From: Lutjanus erythropterus
Taxonomy: Eukaryota > Chordata > Actinopteri > Lutjaniformes > Lutjanidae
Direction of reading: 5' to 3'
NCBI GenBank assembly: GCA_020091685.1
Contig: CM034606.1
Location: forward strand, 13,439,695 to 13,503,694
DNA: 64,000 nt
The notes below the pieces were generated by a model. It saw only the letters and a list, made by a program, of their open reading frames with translations. It was not told the origin of the DNA and did no database searches. Shown here piece by piece: positions 11,209 through 22,603 of this stretch. How positions within the stretch are numbered: the first letter of the stretch is position 1; each line of letters begins with the position of its first letter. Both the position numbers and the translations under genes were made by a program.

Positions 11209-14200
11209 TTATATGTATGTTTGAAGTGAGTTGTTTCCCGCTGCCCTCTCCTCCCAAGACTTGAAGGTCAGGCAGGATGCAGGAACACTGCTCCAGCTCA
11301 ACTTTATATTTTGACACAGACAAGTGACGACAAGGTGTAAATTGTAAGCTGCTGCTGACTGTAGCGTTGTTGTCAGAGAAGCGAGTATTTCAACTTGGAA
11401 TGTAACCCCTAATCTCTGATGTCCTATCATGGTCATTTTATGATTTAGAGTTCACCAAAATAATTTATCAATGGACAGAGGCAGATCCTGACAAGAGTTG
11501 TACACACACAGACACACACATACAGCCCCCCATCTTTTTTTAAATGTATCCATCAACTTTGTTCATACAAATCTGTAAAGTACATATGTATGTATATGGA
11601 TGAATTTGTAGTTATAGCCTTTTCTTTCTGTTTTTATCACTGGGTGTATTAAAATAGATTGCAATTTAATATAAATCTACTGGGCAGTCTGTGATTTATT
11701 GCAGCAGTAAAAAAACAAAAACAAGCAGTAATTGTTTTTGACTGACCTTCCCAGCGCGGCAGGCCGTCAGAGACATTAGCGGCTCTTTTGTTTTGGTCCC
11801 CGTGTCCTGGTCCACTCCAACCATCTGGCACCTTCCACACTGACCTGCGACCTTTGGGTTAATCACACAGGGAGCACATTCACTTTTGAGAAATGCGCTT
11901 TCAATGCATGTGAAGATTTTCATCATTTATCTCAAAGTGTCAGCTCACCACGAATCGAGTGTTGCCAATAATCAAGTGTGACCAATTATCCTCCTCGAAT
12001 GGTTCTACTCCAGCGATGACTAAATTGGCTCGGAAGCGGCTGATGACATTCTGTGTGTCGAGGAGCTGATCGCCCTCAGAATCGTCCTGCCTGAGAAAGG
12101 GAATGTGGAAATTGCATGTTATTTTGTCTCACTATGTAAAGCACCCACTGTAATGTAAATGTACGGGCGTCTACGCATCCTGATGTTTCTTTGAATAAGA
12201 CGTCATGTGTTCAAACCTGCTCCTCATTAGTTCCTGAATGAGCTCCACGCTGGCACGGTTGATCATGAGATACTGAGCTTCATTCACCAGGGAGAGGGAC
12301 GCGGGGGTGGCAGCTAGAAGGGAAAGACTTTATATTACCCCAATGATTTATTTGATTTATTCAATTTGAGGAAAACATTCTGATGTCTGGTTTGAGCTGC
12401 CTGCATCCTCAATGAGCCTGAAAACTGAGTTTCTACTGTAATACAGAGGGTGGAAAAGTGTTTAACTTCAGTAAATTTGTCAACATTGATCAAAATGTGC
12501 ACTCACAATTCATTCAAAATTCATGAAACGGGTGGATACAGATAAAATCTTCTATCACACTGTAAGTAATTTTATACTGCAATATCAATCCCACGATCAA
12601 TCTCGGCCAAGACGTCCTTGAAATGCTCTGAAAATGTAAATTTAAAACATCTACAATTCAAGGACAACTGGGCAAACTCCATCTGCTGAGAAAGATTGTG
12701 TGATACAATCAATAGCTCCAGAACAGCTACTAAACGGATCTTGTGATGAGACTGTTTCATCAAATATTGATATACAGTGTATTGTGATATAGTAATTATT
12801 CTAGAGATTCATTTTAAAAAGTGTTTATAGATAAAATAGCCAGATGTGAGTTGGCTCATCCAGTTAATGAAAGACCCCAGAAACTAGATATAAACAAGAT
12901 AAAGATAATTCATCATACTGATGCAAAAACCTGTGAGTTCAATAACGCCATAAAGCCGCACTGCTCACTGATGCAACATCGCCACCAAAAGCGTAATGCG
13001 GTTATAGATATTAAAGGGGCACTGTAACGATTTTACACATGAAGGTCAGTTTATTTGTCATGAGGAGTACTTCTCAGCCTGTATGATGTCTCCTGTGGCT
13101 CTGCAGGGAGCTTTCTAAAGGTTTAGAGAATAACCATGATGATGGAGACCGCAAATATTTGACGGAAAGCCTTTATTACAATTTACTGTATTATGGGAAA
13201 ATAGTGTAGTAATAGAGTATAGTTAAAGTTTGGCACACATTTGGAAAATCAAGCATCATAGTTGTTGCCACTGCTACTTTTTAAGGTAACAAATCCCTAA
13301 ATCGTTTTTTTTCCCCTAAAGTGTAATGAGGAAAAAATCTTCACTTTCCCCTCCTTTGAGAAAAATAACAGGCTGTGACTTTTCAGTGACACAACTGGGA
13401 AATTGGATATATTTTTCGTCACAGAAATAAATCATGATGTTTATTGCAACATCTGCAATATTTTCTGTTCCCTTCTTGCATAGAATTGAACAGTCTGTTT
13501 GCATTCATACTACTACCACTTGGAGTGGCAATATTATTTCAATTATTAGTTATGATTTATTAGTTTTAGCCATTTAATTCATTTATCTATTGCTTTAAAG
13601 GTCTAGTATGTGGGATTAAGGGGGCTCTGTTGGCAGAATATGCACAAATGCAATACAGAATTCATTATTATGTTCTCATTACTGTGTCAACAGTGAGAAT
13701 ATTGATGAATAAAACTGTTTTGGTGAAACTGTTTTGGTTAGCCTTGTAGAGTGATTTTAAAGGTCAGTGTTTTTTGTTTACTCCTTCCAGTAGGGAGTCA
13801 TGGCAACATTTCTGTTTTATTTTCACTGTAGTTGTGCCGCATTTGTGTATACACAGTGTGTGCAGAAGTAGTACTGGATTTTTATACCAGTTTTTGAAAA
13901 GATTTAAAACTACTTCCTCAGTGAAGTGAAGGCTCTATTTTATTTTTTTCTCCATAGGAAAACAACCCTTGTGTGTGTGTTTATCCTGGCTTCACTTAGT
14001 TTAGCTGTCTGTTTTAACCATTTATACACTATTTATAAATAACTATTTCAATCATTCATTCACAGGTTGGTAGCTGTGTCAATTTGTCTGCTCACTTTCT
14101 ATTAGTTTTAATGCTCTCTTAATCACCACAGTTGGTTTCCAGGCTGTAGCTGATCATACTGTATGCAAGAAGATTATAAATTGTAATTTCTGCTTTTTGA

Positions 14201-17200
14201 AATTAGTTACTCTAATCTTACAACCTACCTGGGGTACAGGCACCTCTGATTGGGACTGACTGGAATACATCATTGCATCACCCAACCTCAGTCTGAACTT
14301 TTATTTTACGTAATAAACCGATGCTTTTAGACAGAGTATCTTGCAATGGCAGAAAAAGATGAAATTTCCAAGTGACCAGCCGCAGAGAATGCAAGGTCAC
14401 AGCCACGGCAGCCTGGTACTGGAGTATTAGCAGGAAATGTGACCTTGCTCTTGTACAGTGTGACAGATAAATCCAAATAAAACCCAGGCAGAGCAGGTGA
14501 AATGTTTATATAGGTACCTCCATAAGACCCCTTCTTCATGTCTCGGGTAAAGTCAGGACTTTGTCTTATCAAGTGGCATGGCTGTCCAAGGAAGTCTGAC
14601 AGCCATGATGCAGCCTCGTCCCCACAGTCGACAGTCTCCACCCTGGGGGGAAGGAGGAGGATTATTTTCTGGAAGCCCCGAGGGAAATCTACAGAGTTTG
14701 ATGCCGCTTACTATTTGGCATGACATCTAATCCAAGAATCACTGGGATGAATAGCTTTTTTTTAACTCGTGACTCGTCATGCAGGTATCTGAGAAGATTA
14801 ATATCATCTCTCGCATGTTGTTTGTTTTTTCATTAAAAGAAGGAAAAAAAATTCATATGAAATGTGGAGCTGGAGGCCTTATAATGTCATTCACTGTAGG
14901 AAGATAACATTGAGAACAATGGATTGAGAGAATGCATTGATATGAGTGAAAAAATATGGAACAAATGATATGTGTCACAGTATTTCCTGCAGCTGCTGCT
15001 TTCAGATGTTTAAACACTGCCAGCTCACCTGTCACCACAAACTTTACTCTGACACACTTTATAGCGAGCGTGCATTTGAGTGTTGTTTTCCAGGGGAACC
15101 GAAATGGTATCCATCCCTGCAGGGCAACGGAAAAAATATAAATCCCCAAACAAAGAGAATTCATAGCAGAAAATCCGAAATGATTGAAATTTCTTTTGGT
15201 TAAGCAGTGTGTGTATTTTCAGAGAGCTGCTGACAGACTGTCCGACCTGATGCCTGCAGGAGCAATTTGTTTGAGGGGAGGTGGACTTGTGGGCGAATGA
15301 GGCATAAACGCGGCACTCTCTTCTGACTCAGGCACACACCGTTTCCATTCACTACCATCCAGCCTCTGTCATACAGTAAACCCAGCGGTCCCACTGGCCA
15401 GTTGTGGACCTGCATGAAAAACAGGACAAAATCAAACCAAAATAGAGAGACGGGATGAAGAAGGACAGAGAGAGGCAGAAATAAGAGAAAGAAAGAAACA
15501 TCTGAGCTATCCTCATACCTCATATGCGCCACATGATTTGATGGGGTATATGTAGATGTTGGTCAGAGTATAAGCCTCCTCGTGGTTGTTTGAGTGTCCA
15601 AATCCCCTCAGAGATGCTTCTGTAGGCGTCCTCTTCTCATCCTTCATCACTTTACATATTTCTCCATTAGCGATTTTGATTGAAGGGTCTTCATTTAAGT
15701 CCTGTGATGCTGCTGCGACTGTTTTTAGCCTCTCGAGTCTCACTTGGTCCACGGTGACTGGTTTCTCCACGAAGCACTCGGCAACAAAGCTCAGGAACTT
15801 TTGACAGTCCTCAAATGTTGACATGTAGCCAAAGGACACGCGAACAGACCCGGTCGGCTGACCATCTACCAGGTCGATGTTGTCTCCGCAGATGTGGCCG
15901 GCCTTGGAAAGGAAAAGACAATGTTTTACTCTACCTATGCATGTCCTTAACAGAATCTGACATCTTTGCTACTCCTGGACATCTTACCTGCAGGTTCCTC
16001 TTCATCTGCTGATTGGTGATGCCGAGGAAAGACTGACAGGCCCCAGTGTTGCAGAAGCAACCTGTACGCACATGAATATTATACAGACTGGCCATTCTGT
16101 CCACCTGAGGGCATAAGAGGAACTGTTTTAATATTCTCCACCAATGCCTACGCATAAACATGCAGTAATTAAACTGTTGTGGAGTAGAAATAGATCCTGT
16201 TTATTGAATGCACCTGAGAATATCCAATTATCTGTCCGTGAGAATCTATGAGGTTGAAGTTTAGGATTGCGCCCTGTGTGCTTGGACTCTCAAACTGGCC
16301 TTCAGTGTATATCTGAGCCACTGGTCGCCCGTTGCCATGGCAAAGACTTGACAGCAGCATGTAAGTGTAGCGTGCCAAGCCAAACGTGTGCTGTTGGATG
16401 TTGTGCATGCCCCCTGAAGGCAAAAAGGGATGAAGGAAAAGATGAAGACTTGAGGATTATCACTATGAACAACTTGCATATGCATTATGACTGCTATTAA
16501 AGTAGTGCTAGGGGATAGTTGCAGGTAGTCAGTGTATTACCTACATTAGATGCCATTCAGCGCATCCCCACTTTGAAGAATCAGAGAGCGGGACCAGCAC
16601 AGAAGCTATGCAATGAACTGCTGTGGACAGGGTCAGCAGCAAAATGTATTTTAGCCACTTAAAAAAGGTCCACCTAAAAAAAAAAAATCAATATCAGTTT
16701 AGTGTGTAGCTTTGTTTTGTGTTGTGTCTTGTGTATTCTTAATATAATATAAAATAATTTTATTTTGTTATTGTGCTGTTTCTTTGTTCAGACTTGCCTA
16801 GGGACAACAAATGTGAATTAGCTTTAAGATATGATCTGGTTTGATGCATCAAATTGTGACATAACTGTACATGGTACCTTTTAAAGCTACTACAAGGAGT
16901 TTTTAACTGGTTATGAAACAGTCACTATTTATTACTGATGCCTCTACATGGCCTACAGTAGCAAATAAGACCATCCGTGAGAAGATGGGTTAAAGTTACA
17001 GTGAATAGTACGTTAGGAATATTTGTCTTATTTCTTTTGAATTCTCATCAGAAAAGTCTGTCTGACAGCAAAGTACAGCAGTGAAAATATTAGAAATATA
17101 GGTTACACTTGAACTGATATAGCTGTTTTCAGGTCGACCTTTTTAAAGTGGCTAAAATATCTTTTGTTGCTGACATCGTTCACAGCAGTACATTGCTTAG

Positions 17201-19734
17201 CTTCCATGCTGCCTGGTGCCTCTCATTGCTTCTCCAAACTGGGGGTGTGCCAACCAGCATCTACGGTATTATACTGACTATACTGCATACATCCCCAAGT
17301 CAAATGATCCGACCTATTCCTTTCATGTTTTTTATATGAATCAACATGCTCTGTTACAGCACCTGTGATCCTATAAAGAGCTTCAAAACCATGATTTACA
17401 GCAATGATGTCCAAGAAGGCAACGGTTCCATCTTCAAATCTTTATCAGGGAGAGAGAAAACATTGAATTTTAGAAGGAGGATGCAGAAGCTACAGAACAC
17501 TGTGAGCTTTCAGGGGATATCTAGGATTTGGCAGGCTAGTACAGTACTTCACCTGTCAGAAATGTTTGCTGCGTGCACATAATAATCTTCTCCAGAAAGG
17601 TAAGCTGCTGCTGTGCCTCCTCCAAAATAAGTCTTTTTTAGTATGCTTGCCGCATCGTTACGGACAAGAAGGGCCCCCAGACCTGTAGGGAAGCCAAACA
17701 TCTTGTAGAAAGAGATGGGAATGAAATCAGCGGGGCAGTCCTGTAGGTTTAAAGGGGAGCAGCTGACATGAGAGGCTGCATCGAGCAGCACAAACCAGCG
17801 GCCTTGGTGGTCACATGCTGGGTAAAGACGTCTCGCCTGGATGCCTTTCACATGGCTAAGGGGATACTTCCTCCCAGAGAAGTTGCTCTGTGCGGGGTAG
17901 CAGAAGAGGTGCGGTGTCTGGCAAATAACATCTTCACCTTCAGCCTCATCTTTTGCCCTGTTTTCCACTTCCTGCGGGGAGACAGCCAGGGCAACTACCC
18001 CCCGGCCAGAAGTCAGTCCTCTTATACCGACTACAGAGGTATGGCTGTCAGTGAGGTAGGAGAAGCGACTCCCCGCCTCGCTCTCAGTCTGAGGCCTCCA
18101 GGGGAAGCTCTCAGCCACTAATTTGAGAGCGGCTGTACAACCAGAAGTGAAAATCACAGAGTACTCCTCAGGGGTGGCGTTGAAATGCTGCAATACCCTG
18201 TAAGAAAATGTTCTGTCTTTTACTCATTTGATCCAGCTAAGTACCATTCAGACGAGTCACACGGGCCCATTATAAAGGCTTTTGAGGGCAGGAAGAGACT
18301 TTACCTGTATCTCACCCTCTCCACGGTGTCATGTGTCAATTTGCTGCTGGGATTATGGCTGTGTGGGTTTCCTGTTGGGAGACATAACACAACTTAAAGG
18401 CACAATTCACACAAAAATCCATCTAAATTTATCTATTTAAATTATTTTTCATGTGAGATGCAGAGCGTTGGAGATATCGGCTGCAGAGATGTCTGCCTTC
18501 TCTCAAATCTAATGGAAATAGATGGCACCATTCTTCTGATGCTCAAAAAGTACATTTGAGAAACTCAACAGCAATGCCCCTTTCCAGAAATCATGACCCG
18601 GAACTACTTTCTATCTACCAATCTACTCCCGCCACCCACATCACTGCGCAGAGGGATTTGTGCATGTACTCTTGGATGAGAGGTTGCAGCCGTAGATGTT
18701 TGAGGAAACCTAGATACAGTAATCCTCAGTGGCTCCCCATAGACCACCATTATAAAAGAGATGTCTGTAAAATTGTTGACACGACACCTTGAACTGCAAA
18801 CAAGGGAAATTACGACTCTATAGCTTATGATTTCTTGAGTAAAAGTTTGAAAAACTTTCATAGAGCTCAGAAAAGTGATTTAAAAATCTGTGACATCATT
18901 ACAATGTAAATTCTGGGTCAAGGGAGAATCACTACTGTGCATATTCAGTGGGCTGCATATCCAGGAAGTAAACCTGGAAGACAGAAACTCTTACAATTCC
19001 TTAGTTATCATAATTTGTATGCTACATTGATCCATACAGATTATATTCACCAAGATGTTTTTGCCTACATAAAAAGGTTCCAGTTTGACAAACAAGAACA
19101 CAACCGATTGAAATGTGCCAACATTTCCATAAGCAATAAACAATATCTGTCCATTTTTGTTTCTGAAATAGAAATTATTGTGATCAATGAACTTTCATAC
19201 GTGCCCAATGTATCAAATATGATACAAACATTATTTTGACAGAGTGTCCAAGACAGGATTCAGTTTATGTTATGGCATTTATTTGATGTTTCAGGCTTTA
19301 CAGATGCACTGAGCTTAGTCAATGGAAAAATATATACTTTTGATTTTAGGGTGAACTGTCCCTTTAATGTATTTGAATTTTATTTATTTGAAATAAACTT
19401 ATAAAAATAACACTTTTGTGTAATTTCTCTCACCATACACATTCGTTGAGATGTCCTGGCAGTAGTCCCTGACCAGAGACTCCGGGTACAGAGTAGCTGC
19501 TGCATGATCCAGATAAGTTATTCCTGTTTACAATAAGAAAAAAACAAAAAAAAAAAAAAACAGAGCAGCCATGAGCGACGACTGGCCCGTCACTGTTACT
19601 CATGACTGAACACAATCATTACCTTTAATCCGTGTAAACTCCTGCTCAATCACGTCCTGGAAGTTTTCCCTGTGGCCGTAGTCACTCCAGAGCTGCTTGA
19701 AAGTTTCTAAAGTGCACAGCTTTTGGAAATCCAT
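11209..19734 (-). CDS. mocos: Molybdenum cofactor sulfurase
   Basis: MOCOS is a PLP enzyme that converts the molybdenum cofactor to its sulfurated form, activating xanthine dehydrogenase and aldehyde oxidase in the cytosol. Exons, 5' to 3': 19623-19734, 19434-19523, 18305-18371, 17553-18197, 17363-17439, 16214-16413, 15988-16104, 15519-15902, 15247-15409, 15029-15116, 14518-14642, 12217-12313, 11949-12090, 11747-11851. All have GT..AG borders and join in frame for 804 codons. The N-terminal NifS/cysteine-desulfurase-like domain has the PLP-binding lysine in ISFYKMFGFPTG (about residue 255) and the sulfur-carrier region RTGCFCNTGAC (cysteines about 413 and 415). The C-terminal MOSC region starts near NIYIYPIKSC (about 555) and includes GQCGRCQMV. 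The last exon is tentative: 11209-11415 would add VTFQVEILASL and about 57 more residues to a TAA, near the family's usual length (about 850-900), but its acceptor is weak. The start ATG is the first in a CpG-containing region. Confidence 0.95.
13594..13700. repeat. Repeat fragment related to 39391-39640
   Basis: 'aaaggtctagtatgtgggat' followed by 'ggggctctgttggcag' resembles one end of the fish repeat with 'aaaggaccagtctgtaggat' seen at 39391. It lies in the large mocos intron between the exons at 12217 and 14518. That intron is otherwise AT-rich without recognised content. Confidence 0.45.
16505..16705 (-). repeat. Left arm of inverted repeat pair in mocos intron 5
   Basis: The reverse complement of this stretch aligns by eye over about 200 bases with 17100-17300. 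Shared words include 'gtggctaaaata', 'ttttgctgctgac' (versus 'ttttgttgctgac'), 'cacagcagttcattgc', and 'aatacactgacta' (versus 'attatactgacta'). Both are copies of one interspersed element in opposite orientation. Confidence 0.75.
16881..17010 (+). mobile_element. MITE fragment (TTAAAGCTAC family), between the two arms
   Basis: It begins TTAAAGCTACTACAAGGAG and continues 'ttaactggttatgaaacagt', matching 44145-44430, 52991-53282 and, in reverse, 26258-26590 and 61284-61577. It is truncated on the right. Confidence 0.7.
17100..17300 (+). repeat. Right arm of inverted repeat pair in mocos intron 5
   Basis: It is the plus-orientation copy matching the reverse complement of 16505-16705, starting near 'gaactgatatagctg' and running through 'tttttaaagtggctaaaata' to 'attatactgactatactgc'. 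It ends about 60 bases before exon 5 (17363-17439) on the genomic map. Confidence 0.75.
18394..19366. mobile_element. MITE-like element with TTAAAGGNACANTTCAC inverted ends in mocos intron 2
   Basis: The left end TTAAAGGCACAATTCAC and the right end GTGAACTGTCCCTTTAA are inverted repeats with two mismatches in 17 bases. The ends resemble those of 45736-46239, suggesting related non-autonomous DNA transposons (hAT-like by end wording; not proven). The roughly 970-base interior has no coding potential. The left end lies 22 bases from the acceptor of mocos exon 3. Confidence 0.7.
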
Positions 19735-20050
19735 CGATCGCTTTCAGGCGGAGAGAGTTACAGAGCTCACCGCGGGGCTGCTGTTCTTACAGCGGTTTCA
19801 ACACACGCACCTACTTTTGTTGACAGCAACATTTTCAGGGTCTAAAGTCCGGCGAGCAACTGTTAAAGAGTCCCCGTCCCTTTGTGTCCTCGCACAAACA
19901 AGAGTCGTTACTGACAGGACGGTCACATACTGTACTCATGTTGACTTATAAGGCGTTATAAGGCACTGACTTCCACTACGATTTTGTCGAAGTGGTCCGG
20001 AAGACGCCACAATAAACTACGGTCAGTAGTCGAAACTCAGCTGTAATAAC
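19735..20050 (-). promoter_or_regulatory. mocos: Probable mocos promoter and 5' UTR
   Basis: Immediately upstream of the mocos ATG the sequence is visibly richer in CpG than its surroundings (cgatcgc, ggcggag, accgcgg, gtccggaagacgcc) and contains no repeats. No TATA box stands out. The assignment is positional. Confidence 0.45.
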
Positions 20051-21954
20051 GTCCTTGCAATCATGTGACAAACTTTAATCGTTTCCTGCTCCTCCCACAA
20101 CTTTTTGGCTTTGGAAAAGGGAGACGTTATCAAGTTCAAAGAAGTTATTTGCACAGTGTCAGGACAGTGGTGGAGTTAGGCTGTCTGAGGGGCAGGGGCA
20201 AAAAACCACCAACTGTATGTGGTGGGGCACCAGTGTGCCGAAAGTTATGAAATTTTTATTTTTTTTTCAATGTTAAATGACAAACTTATCGTGATAAATA
20301 GAGTATTTTACTTACAATGTACTCATAAAACTATCTTTTTATTTTCTTGTTTTGGGAATGACACGTCAGCTGGCATTATCACAGGGGGTCCATGGCAATT
20401 TGTTTATTGTATTACCATAGGGGAAAAAAAAAATCCCAAAATACATCTCTTTTATTAATGGACCTTGGCAACATATATGCTAACATTTTGGCTCATGTCC
20501 CAGAGAATTACTTAGACCTTTGGCTAATTAACACCTAATAATTTAAGTATCTGTCAGTGAAATTTCTAATATGCCCTGTGTACCACCTTAGTTACTGTTT
20601 TTGTGTTTGCTTGAATATATTTTCTAGTTTCATTTTCATTCCACGTGTCATGTCTCACAGCTTTTACATTGTCATTTAATGCAGTGATGTGTTTTTTTCT
20701 GCCTTGTTCAAAGAAAAACAATAAAAACTACTGATCACAAAAAATAAATAAGTAAAAACTTTTCAGTGACAAGAATTCAAACTTTTATCATTTTTCTACA
20801 GAATGATTATTATTTGAAACAAAAAAAGCCATCCTACAGTCTGTGCTGGACAGTTTGAAGCATCGAATGAGTCTGAGTGACAGACAATTTTAAAATATTA
20901 CTTTAATAATGTTGATGCAGACTGAAATATGGTCATTTACTTGACATCTAGTCTTGGTGTCTTTTATTGTACAATTTCAGGGCATACAGCTAGAATTACA
21001 ATTTGAATATAATTATAAGAAAGAAAAGTGTAGAACCGCTCAGTGGACTACGTCTCTCTTTTCACACAATATACGTCTTCAACAGCAACATCGCTATCTG
21101 TTTAATGTTCGTGGGCCCAGGTGTGTTTTATCCAGCTCCTGGTCCTTTTATCAGGTGGGGAGTGAAAGAATGTGCAAGACCTGCTGTTGTGCGACTGCAT
21201 CCCCGTACGAAAACACACAGGCATCGTAGCTTCAGCTAACATTAGTTTTTGGAGGGAAAGTCATGACAACACTCATGCAACTACTGAGTGTGTAGTCTTT
21301 GTAAGTTTTATTTCCTTTCTTGACATTTTGTGAGTTCATTTTGTTTATATATTAGACTTAAAATCTTGTAAAAGTAGTAACTTTGTCTCTTGAGGCACAA
21401 AGTGGTATTATGAGAAAGGACAGCCCGAGGCTAGCTGGTTAGCATGCTGACTTCAGTAGATATCTATGCAACACCATACTCAGACTGCTTTGACTTAGAG
21501 TCAGAACAGTAAATTTAAATGCTGGCCATATTTTATCTATTGCTCCTATAATTATATAACCATTTAGAGGAACACAGAGACCAAATTATTTTCTAGCATG
21601 TAGGGCAGCCCACATGGCACTGTGTGGCACTTTTTCAAAAGTTAAGATATCTGATTATTTCACAGGGAAAAGGATGCTGCAGGATGGTTAAACCAAAAAC
21701 TAGGGTATGAAAAACTTCCTCAAATTCCATATTTGAGTTGTATATACAGGAAAATTCTGAAAATGATTTTGAAATATAATTGGTATTTGCATGTGTGACT
21801 TACACTATCTGCTGTGGAAATTGATGACATTTGAAAGTCTTTTTTATAGCAAAGCAAAAATGATAATGAAACAATATTTAAATATTATCCTTTAACCATT
21901 TATTCAGTGTAACTAATTATACCAACAATATCCTTTTCGACTTGTATTGACTTA

Positions 21955-22480
21955 GGGTATGATGCGATACAATACGATACGATACGATACAATACAAATT
22001 TATTGTCAGTATCACTGAAATTAATTTTGCATCCCTTCCATTCAAGAGGTTACACCAGATTAAACAAACAGTACACAAATGACACTTTCCACAAATGTAG
22101 AAAACACATCAAACAGGAATGACAAATACACAATACATGTCACATTTTATCCTCTGGATTCAGATCTCAGTCAGCAGAACACTGTTTTGTTTTGGCAGCA
22201 GAACAGACAGATGTATAGAAGAATTCTGCAGCCTGTTGGTTTTAAACAGAGAGACTCTGAATCGCCTGTTGGAGGGCAGAAGTTGCTGTTCATCTTTTAA
22301 AAAATGCAAAGAGCCAGAAGAGATACTGTCAGCAAGTCTGAGTATGCTCTTGTTGAGAGTTGCTTGTGAGAAGTGTTCCACAGGTTGGCCAATAATCTTT
22401 GCACAAATTCAGATTTGATTATATAATTAAGTTTTAAGTTTCACAGATTGGCTGCTGAACCAGGCCATACTGCAGTACAG
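21955..22480 (-). mobile_element. LINE-like 3' end with (ATACG)n tail
   Basis: A GATAC/AATAC pentanucleotide run at 21964-21998 is followed by 'aatttattgtcag'. On the minus strand a short open stretch reads FKTNRLQNSSIHLSV, like the degenerate C-terminal end of LINE ORF2. The order (ORF remnant, UTR, microsatellite tail on the left) fits a 5'-truncated LINE on the minus strand. Clade not determined. Confidence 0.5.
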
Positions 22481-22576
22481 CATGACACTCTGAATCACTG
22501 ATTTAAAGAAATAAACAGAAAAATAACCCGGCTACTTGCTCCAAAAGATCTGAGTCTACGGAGAAAGCAAATACCT

Positions 22577-22603
22577 GATTTAATGTCTGATAGACATTAA
22601 ATC
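22577..22603. repeat. 12-bp perfect inverted repeat
   Basis: GATTTAATGTCT, a 3-base spacer, then AGACATTAAATC. It is AT-rich and lies just outside the LINE-like fragment. Function unknown, possibly none. Confidence 0.6.

Noticed and set aside
17768..18121. 117-residue plus-strand frame
   Set aside because: Antisense shadow of the large mocos exon 17553-18197.
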